A model generated the notes under the pieces. That model saw nothing but the letters and a program-made list of their open reading frames with translations, had not been told where the DNA came from and ran no database searches. From assembly GCA_027922465.2 (NCBI GenBank), contig BQMF02000026.1, forward strand, positions 1,488,001-1,552,000: DNA of 64,000 bases. Direction: 5' to 3'. This document shows positions 57,261 to 64,000 of the stretch, one piece after another. Each line of letters opens with the position of its first letter. The stretch's first letter is position 1. The position numbers and the translations under genes are program-made. The stretch is from Turritopsis dohrnii (Eukaryota; Cnidaria; Hydrozoa; Anthoathecata; Oceaniidae).

Positions 57261-57757
57261 TTCTACACCACATTACTTTTACTGGAATAAACCAATCAAG
57301 TTTTTCTGTCATTAACATCTTACATGGCGGCATTTTTTTTGCCGTCGTAAATAATGTTCTGCCGTCGCAATTTTCAAATACGACGGCATTTTTTTGCTGT
57401 CAGTCTTTTTTCCTAATTCAGAGGGCTGTGACTGTGTTGATTTCAATGTCATTCCACTAGGATCAATATACAGATGATGCTTACAATTTTTCTTTTTCTC
57501 AGAATCTCTATCAATGTAACCTTCCTTACTTGTTTTCCTGACAATGATGTCCACTCTCCTTTTTACTTGAACTTTGCCTTGGTTTCTGGCTCTAGTAGTT
57601 GTAAAGCCTAACCTGAGCCTTTTTTCGGAAGTTCCGATCATGTTGTGGTATCCATCGCCTTACAGCAGAAGGCTACTTACTGCCTTGGAATTTCTGAAAG
57701 GTTCAGTTGTGGTAACGAGAGTGGCGATAGGCTGTTTATAACAAATAACAACCATGA

Positions 57758-58370
57758 TTGAAAAATCTAACTTCTTGGATTCTACGCACCTTTTCATCAC
57801 GTTCCTTCAAATGTATGATTACCCCGTATAAATCATTGGTCATACCAATTCTAGAATATTGCTCCGTTCTATGGAGTCCAATTGCAGTTGGTCTCATTCA
57901 GAGACTTGAAGATATTCAAAAATCGTTCTTAAAAAGAATCAATGGCACTTCAAGTAACTATTGGGAGTGTCTCAAACAAACAAAAATTTACTCACTTCAA
58001 AGGCGAAGGGAAAGATATCGCATCATTTATATTTGGAAGGTCCTCGAAAATATGGTACCAAATGTAAACAACAGTATAAAGACCACTGAAAACCCCCGGC
58101 TGGGTCGGATGTGTACATTATCAATCTCAAAGAATCAAACACCAAGACTCAGAGATAGTACCCTTGCTGTGCAAGGTGCAAAACTTTTTAATGCCATGCC
58201 AAAGAGCATCAGAAATTTGAAAAATATTTGAATTGAACAATTCAAAAATGCCCTCGACGCACACCTCAAGTTTATCACAGATGAACCTCAAATTCATGGT
58301 TACACTGGGTGCAGAAGAGCTATTTCTAATGCCATCTTACATATGAAAAACATCTGCTGAGATTCTAAAA
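57758..58370 (+). pseudogene. 5'-truncated non-LTR retrotransposon ORF2 C-terminus
   Basis: The plus frame reads SLVIPILEYCSVLWSPIAVG, LIQRLEDIQKSFLKRI, NYWECLKQTKIYSLQRRRER and IIYIWKVLENMVPN. This is the thumb/C-terminal region shared by Jockey/CR1-type RTs. It stops at TGA 58229-58231 and continues as IEQFKNALDAHL... to about 58360, so one nonsense codon is present. The RT palm and endonuclease are absent (5' truncation). Confidence 0.8.
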
Positions 58371-59737
58371 TACATATACGTGAGAATATAGCATGAGGCG
58401 TGATTCACAAAGAATCTTACCTGAACAAGACGTTCGAATACTCACACAAGTAACACAGGTAAGTATGTTCTGTGTTGATAAAGAATCTGTCAATAAAGTT
58501 TTTCAACAAAAGAAATGAAGTCTTGTGACGTTAACATCCTCTGATGTTCATTGTCAAATTCAAATAGATTATACAATCTCACAACAGTAATGGAAATGAT
58601 AAAAGCACTTTTATCTTTACAATTCTACTGACATCAGATCTGACCACTCATTGCTAATGTAAACATGTCTTTTCAAGACAGAAGAAAAATAAATCCCTAC
58701 ACTGCAAAGAAAATTATGATGAGGTGAAACCGAATGATAAGCAGCTTAACAAACATTTGAAACCTTTGAAGCCTTTGAAACTCTTTTACACATGGACACC
58801 TTGATTGATGTTTTTGTATGAAAGTTTGAAGAAAGCTACTAACACTGTCACAATGGAAGTTGTTGGCAAGAAATGGAAGAAGCACGTTGAGGGTATGTCT
58901 GCTGAAGTGTCAACACTGTGTGTCAACTAAAATATCTGAAAGCTCCAACATCCAAAATCCTAAGTTCACTACTGTTTTCTAAACAAGCAAGTGAGGAAAG
59001 CAGTAGTAACATGGAAAAGAAAATTGTACAACTATAGAAGCATATAGTAGAAAAAAAAACATTCAAGGTCGCTAGAAAACTTGAAATAAACCGAAAGGGT
59101 ACCTTGTTACAATGAAGGATAAACACGGTAACAAGTACAGCCAGTTAGCTTTATTACCGTATTTCCAGCTTTTGGATGTGGCGTTTAACAGAGGGTTTAT
59201 TACAAAATGAAAATTGAAGTAACAACAAAAACCTTTTTATGTGATTGGAATGTACAAGAAGATACAAGACAAGGAAATTTTAGTGGAACATTTACCAACA
59301 GCGCTGTCCAAGATCATAGCATTTTTTTAAAATACGAATATGGTTTAAATGTTCCAGCATAATTAAATCAAGCAGTCGTTTTTTTTTAACAGCTCTAATG
59401 TTATTGCATGGGGTTTTAATGGTTAACATAGGAATCAAAATTACCCTTATCAAAGACTGTGCGATCCTTTTCTGTCAGTAGATATCAACAAAAAGAACGC
59501 ATATAGGAAGACTTACAATTAGGATATATTAATATCTTAGATCATCTAAAACTATATGGAATTTTTTAATCTGAGTACTTTTAGTGTTTTGGGAATGTCA
59601 GATAAAATCTGAGTAACAATATTATGCAGATAAAATTCTTACCAGAGTTACATTGGTACATCAAGGATTTTTTTATAACTAAAAATATAAAAAATATTCA
59701 GTTTAGCTGTTTCTCAGTAGTAGGATTATGTTTCTTA
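58371..59737. other. Mostly unassigned; repeat fragment at 59157-59215
   Basis: AATAAAG near 58492 could be the 3' end of the non-LTR copy. 59157-59215 matches the repeat at 18950-19010. No gene recognised. Confidence 0.35.
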
Positions 59738-60400
59738 CTAGTATTCTGGGTAAAAATTTGGACATGTCTAACTGTGAAAACAATTTGTGCAAATCCTGTC
59801 TCAAAAATGAGTGATGAAAATTATCATATATAATGAAGGAATGGCACCCAACTGAACCCATCATTATAGATCGTGAAAAACTGATAAAAAAATGTATGAA
59901 ACATTTCAATTTTAATGTTACAGCGATGCCCCAAAAACCCTTTGGTCCAATTTTTTCACTACCCCATTGCCAATGTCATGGACCCCAAAAAACGATATAT
60001 ATCCTTACTGATTCTAATGATATTAGCCCAAAAACGTTTCATTTGATTGCGGATGCAATACAATGGCCAGGGTCTGATCAAGGCCAAAAAAGTGTCCGTT
60101 GACCGTACGCTGCCCTTTTGTGTTTTTGTGTTTTTTTAGATTTATTTCACTTTAAAAACTTTGAAAATCACTCTTGTATAGGGGGTCAGAGGTTTAACCC
60201 ACCGAAATAAAGCTCAGGTTGCCTTTTTCCTTAAAAAAGTGCCCTTTGGACGTTCATAATGTGCCCTTTTTCCCTTCCGCCGGACGCTGCCCTTCCATTC
60301 TAGATTAGACCTTGATGGCTCCCTCGTGATAAAAAAATTGACATCATACCAACTGCTATATGCATACTATTACATATATTATTATATATATACTATATAT
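59738..60400 (-). mobile_element. Degenerate Helitron H2, copy 3
   Basis: Begins on the plus strand with A|CTAGTATTCTGGGTAAAAAT and continues with H2 landmarks (CCAAAAAAC, GGATGCAATACAATGG, TGACATCATACCAACTGCTA). The hairpin is degraded. About 240 nt of extra sequence (60070-60310, repeated GCCCTTTT and CGCTGCCCTT motifs) is not in the other copies. The 5' terminus is not resolved. Confidence 0.65.
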
Positions 60401-61418
60401 ACAAGCTTCCTCTTTTCTGGACTGTGAATAACACAATTCTCTTGATATATACTATTTGTTATTTCACGACTGAATGAATTTTCAAATTATTTTCACTATA
60501 AAAGCTTGTATAATAATCTTTATATTTTACGTCTGCAGAAGGTTTTTTACCAGAATGCATCAGAATGCATCAAAATGTAGCTTCTTAATTTAACTCATCA
60601 TTCCCACACTCAGGAGAATTCTATAGTTATAGTATTTTTTTCAATTTTCAAATTATAACATTGGTTCTTTTTCCAGTTTTGTAATCATACTTCATAAATG
60701 TTTTCTAGAAGTCTCTTTATAATATGCAATATATATATAATTAAACATTAAAAACACATTCTTTATGTTAAAACAATTTTTTGGCTCAACTTTTCGTTAG
60801 GTTTGAGGCTCACTTCTTCCTAATCATTAACTGGACTATATACAAGCCTCATTTTGTTCTTATTTATGGAACTTCTAGTATTGTTTCAGAGTCATCTTCG
60901 AAGAGTAATTTTGTAATCATAAATTCAGATACATCATTTTACGGAAAATACTCTATTCAAAATTTTCAGCAATATTTCGAAGGGCTATTGATACCTTCGT
61001 TGTCAGGCTTCGAGTAAAATTAAAATAAATCTTTTTAAAAACAACTGGTTAAAAGTATGGTTGCTGTTTGGTAATGACCTGATATGAGATGTAAGGTGAA
61101 GAAACACCTACTATATACTAAACCATTTACCAGTGACAGAATTCTCATCATAAGTTGTTCTTATCATGAATTGTTCTTATTTTATAAGAAAATTTAGGCT
61201 TAGGCTGTTCTTAATTTTTGAAACATTGATTTGAGCCTTAGGTTGTTCTTATTTTGTTCTTATTTTTTGGCCAAATCTGAGGCTCGTGTTCTTATAAAAT
61301 TGTTCTTATAAAACAAAGCGTGTAATCAATCATGAAGATGTACAAATTAGTGGCTTGCATTCCATGAATTACAAATTGCTTTAGTTATATAATTGTAAAA
61401 AGTTGAAAAATAAATTCA
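60401..61418. other. Unassigned, TTGTTCTTAT-rich
   Basis: 61150-61315 repeats TTGTTCTTAT/AGGCT motifs at least six times in a decayed tandem. The 78-codon frame at 60781-61017 has no recognised domain. Confidence 0.4.
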
Positions 61419-61421
61419 TAA

Positions 61422-63336
61422 GGGATCGTCTCCAAAATATCGATTAAAATTCGCTTAATTTTATCGCTTATGATTTTTTTGTTTAGCGATTGTAAACGAA
61501 TATAATGTGAATCAAATCGTTAGAATATAAGCGATTAAATTTAACCAATTTTCCTATAAGCGAATGTTAATCGATTTGCGTAAGCCATTTTAAGCGAATT
61601 GATGAGTTTGAAAAATACTTTGTTTGGAAACATTTTGTTTACATGCATGCATGTATATCTCTTGTTTCAGATTCAACCGGCAAAAAGATATAGCTTCTTT
61701 GAATTTGCCTAGTATTTTGTTTTCATTTTACCGACGTATTAAACAAGGTTTTTTCCGCTTTTTGAAAATCTTATCATGATTGGGTCTATCAGTGGACAAG
61801 AAAGCTAAATTATGACATCACCCAAGCCAATGTTTTCACCACTCAAACACGAAAGAAACGTTTCAGATTTTGCTCGCGATGCTAACGCTCACTGAAAATA
61901 TTTTTCGAAAAGAAAATGTAAATAAAAACTAAAAACCGTTGCTATCGCCGTAATAAGAGTCAGGAATCGTTATTTTCTAGCGAGCCAAATGTATTACGAA
62001 AGTTTCTAAAGTTTTTTTGTTATTAAACTCGCTGATTTATAAACATACACACATTAGGCATTCAAAATTGCGAAGACTATAATCCGTCTGCATGCATGGC
62101 GCCTGGTGCTAAATTGACAACAAATTACTTAGGCATATTTAGTGATTCTTCGCTGTTGCTAGGGAGAACGACCTCCGTTGCTAAGGTAATTTTGAAATTT
62201 CCTTCGTCATACGAATTCATTTGTTCACCTAACGAAAGAAAATGAAAACATAAGTGGTACCAGTAGGACTCGTTTTCGTGTTATTCAATGAAATTAAAAA
62301 GCATCTTAGTTTCCAGCTCCCTTTAAAATATGATTTAAATGATTTAAAGAATGACTAACGATGGGTGTCTACACTCAATAATTGCAGGCACGATGTTCCC
62401 CAGTGAATATGTTTCTGATTGGTCAATATTTTGTACTCGTCAGCGAAATTCGTCGGAGTAGACTTGCTCGACGAAGTGAAGAAAGTTTGAGTACCGTGCT
62501 TTATATGTGAATACCGTCTTGCGAACGTTGAGTCAAAATAGAGTAAATCCTACAATTTTCCATTCTATTAAGGCCTTCCCAATAAATGCAAGATGTTTAC
62601 AAAATTGGTAAGGATGTCTACACTCTCAAAAGATGTTGTGATCGCGACTTCAGCATTATTTTGAAAACTCAATGTGACGGATTATAATTACAGGTAGCAC
62701 GTGTTAGTGTTTAATAATGAACTGATTACCTGGTTCTTATTCACTTAGAGATAAAAGAAACAACAGTTTGTTCTCAGGTTGCTACAAATAGAAACCGTCT
62801 GCTATAATTCTTTTTTGTTTAAGTTGTTCTACCCCTGTTATGTGAAATGAACTGGTTCACATTCAGTTTAAGAAAAAAGACAAAAAAAAGTTTGTTTTAA
62901 AGCTACTACCAATAGGAACCGTCCCTTACAATTCTTTTTTGAGCTGTTCGATCATAGTCACAAGACTATGGTTCGATCGATATTTTGGTATATTCCTTGG
63001 GGGAATGTTTATCAGAATTTTAATCAATACTTGTGAGCGATATAGAATCAAACAAGCGATTCGAGTAAAGCGGAAAAGTGATTCATGTGAAGTGGAAAAG
63101 CAATTAAGTGCTTAAGTGATTATATAAGTTTAGTGGATTTTTATCGATTTTTGCTGATGATAAGCGAATTATAAGCGAAAAATAAACGATTTAAATGATT
63201 GAAAATTTGTTTGATAGTTTGTACAAATCGCTTAAATATTAAAGTAAGCGATTCATTAAGCGCTTTTTCCGAAAATCGCTAGCGTAAATTCGCTAATAAG
63301 CGCTTATTATATCGCTTATAATTTGGAGACGATCCC
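61422..63336. mobile_element. 1.9-kb Harbinger-like TIR element, TAA duplication
   Basis: The ends GGGATCGTCTCCAAA and the complement TTTGGAGACGATCCC are flanked by TAA at 61419-61421 and 63337-63339. A 3-bp TAA duplication and GG-starting ends fit PIF/Harbinger. Subterminal regions are packed with AAGCGA/TCGCTT motifs on both sides. No transposase recognised. Confidence 0.85.
62722..62958 (+). repeat. Imperfect ~118-bp direct duplication inside the Harbinger-like element
   Basis: Blocks beginning (A)ATGAACTG(A/G)TT at 62718 and 62847 each continue through CAGTTTGTTCT- or GTTTGTTTTA-like sequence, then AG(A/G)AACCGTC and ATTCTTTTTTG. Confidence 0.6.
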
Positions 63337-63339
63337 TAA

Positions 63340-64000
63340 GGGAAGTATATTAAAGATTTGAAGTTCATTTCTTTCATTTTCTTTCGGTCAGAAAACTTCC
63401 ACTGCAGATGTTATTTAAAATATTTTCAAATGTTGATATTGCTCAGAATATTGTTTCAAAAATCAATAACAATAATATGAGCCAGAATTACAAAATAAGA
63501 ATAATTCAGGCTGGAATTCTTGTACAATTCTCTCTCAAGCTCCTTTTAGCATACCGTAATATTACATATATAACATAAATATGCAACACATGCAAAAAAT
63601 CAAAAGAATATGTGAAGGAATGGTACTTTTTTAGATTGTGTCTTCAGGGCAACTTTTGTTTAAATATCCAACTCATCCATTTATTTCACCCATTCAGAAC
63701 AGATGGATGACTTGGAAGAGATCACTTCAGTAATTACAACCAGACTGTTGATTTTGGAAAAACACATTTTCTTGTTTAGGAAACTCATAATACTAATAAT
63801 ACTAATAAATTGGGGAGAATTTCATTTTCTGTCTTTCTTTTTTGATATGATTTGTGCGAATTCTTAATGACTACTACATTCTACGAGGAAAATTTATAAC
63901 AATTTATATACCAAATTAGTTAGAAAATCCCTTCACTAATTTATGAGAACAACAAGTATTCAGTTAATTCATGCTTCAATAAGGTTGTTTCAGAAAGGAT
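63340..64000. other. No supported feature
   Basis: AT-rich sequence to the right edge with no exon, repeat pair or RNA gene recognised. Confidence 0.4.

Larger units (their letters stand above)
54819..57428 (-). mobile_element. hAT element B, 2.6 kb, with transposase remnant
   Basis: Same ends as element A (CAGCCCTCTGAATT), flanked by TGACTG at 54813-54818 and 57429-57434, again 6 bp. The left end of B matches the right end of A and vice versa, so the copies are inverted relative to each other. It contains a transposase C-terminus, a nested TIR element (55484-55833) and a nested Helitron (56820-57260). Confidence 0.92.

Noticed and set aside
57312..57641. 109-codon minus-strand frame
   Set aside because: Half of it is hAT B terminal sequence; the rest (RARNQGKVQVKRRVDIIVRK) looks basic and protein-like but is unassigned. 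Kept only as a weak candidate.
60781..61017. 78-codon plus frame
   Set aside because: No domain or gene context.

Overview
This is an AT-rich, intron-containing animal nuclear sequence. It carries three conserved host genes embedded in a dense, nested set of transposable elements. Nothing fixes the species. The short introns (often 70-150 nt) and the mix of elements (Helitrons, hAT, PIF/Harbinger, pogo, Penelope-like, a retroelement with a C-terminal nuclease, a tRNA-derived SINE) suggest an invertebrate, possibly a sponge or cnidarian. That placement is inference. No prokaryotic operons, CRISPR arrays or phage modules were seen.

Layout, left to right. 1-2760 (-): decayed autonomous-type Helitron with a protease-like N-terminus, a DUF6570-like region and the helitron-like Rep/HUH domain. 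4557-25799 (+): the 3' 21 exons of CPSF1/CPSF160, 2544 coding nt that stay in frame across every junction (847 residues to the stop). Its introns 8-10 are swollen by nested repeats: a 28-bp-TIR element at 7501-9013, two multi-copy repeat families, a TTAA-flanked MITE containing a SINE, and pogo-type MITEs. 27050-28270 (-): dead Penelope-like fragment. 29502-34144 (+): a zinc finger/RT/PD-(D/E)XK-like retroelement, bracketed by arrays of the same 37-bp unit and split by a PIF/Harbinger insertion.

34655-35712 (-): a two-exon mitochondrial Era-type GTPase (ERAL1). 36365-50492 (-): 22 exons of a NEDD4-class C2-WW4-HECT ubiquitin ligase of the ITCH/WWP1/WWP2/Su(dx) type, about 802 residues, lacking only the extreme N-terminus. 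Its introns host a TIR element (41777-43238), a Helitron that makes up nearly all of one intron (45568-46467), and two Helitrons joined head to tail (47593-49264). Upstream of its first visible exon lie two copies of one hAT family in opposite orientation with 6-bp target duplications, a hAT remnant, a truncated non-LTR retrotransposon, and a 1.9-kb Harbinger-like TIR element (61422-63336).

The host genes act in unrelated housekeeping pathways: pre-mRNA 3'-end processing, mitochondrial small-ribosomal-subunit assembly, and ubiquitination. No shared operon logic is implied. The most informative content is the transposon architecture: exact empty/filled-site comparisons, target duplications, an exact-frame insertion inside an RT, and a tandem Helitron junction.
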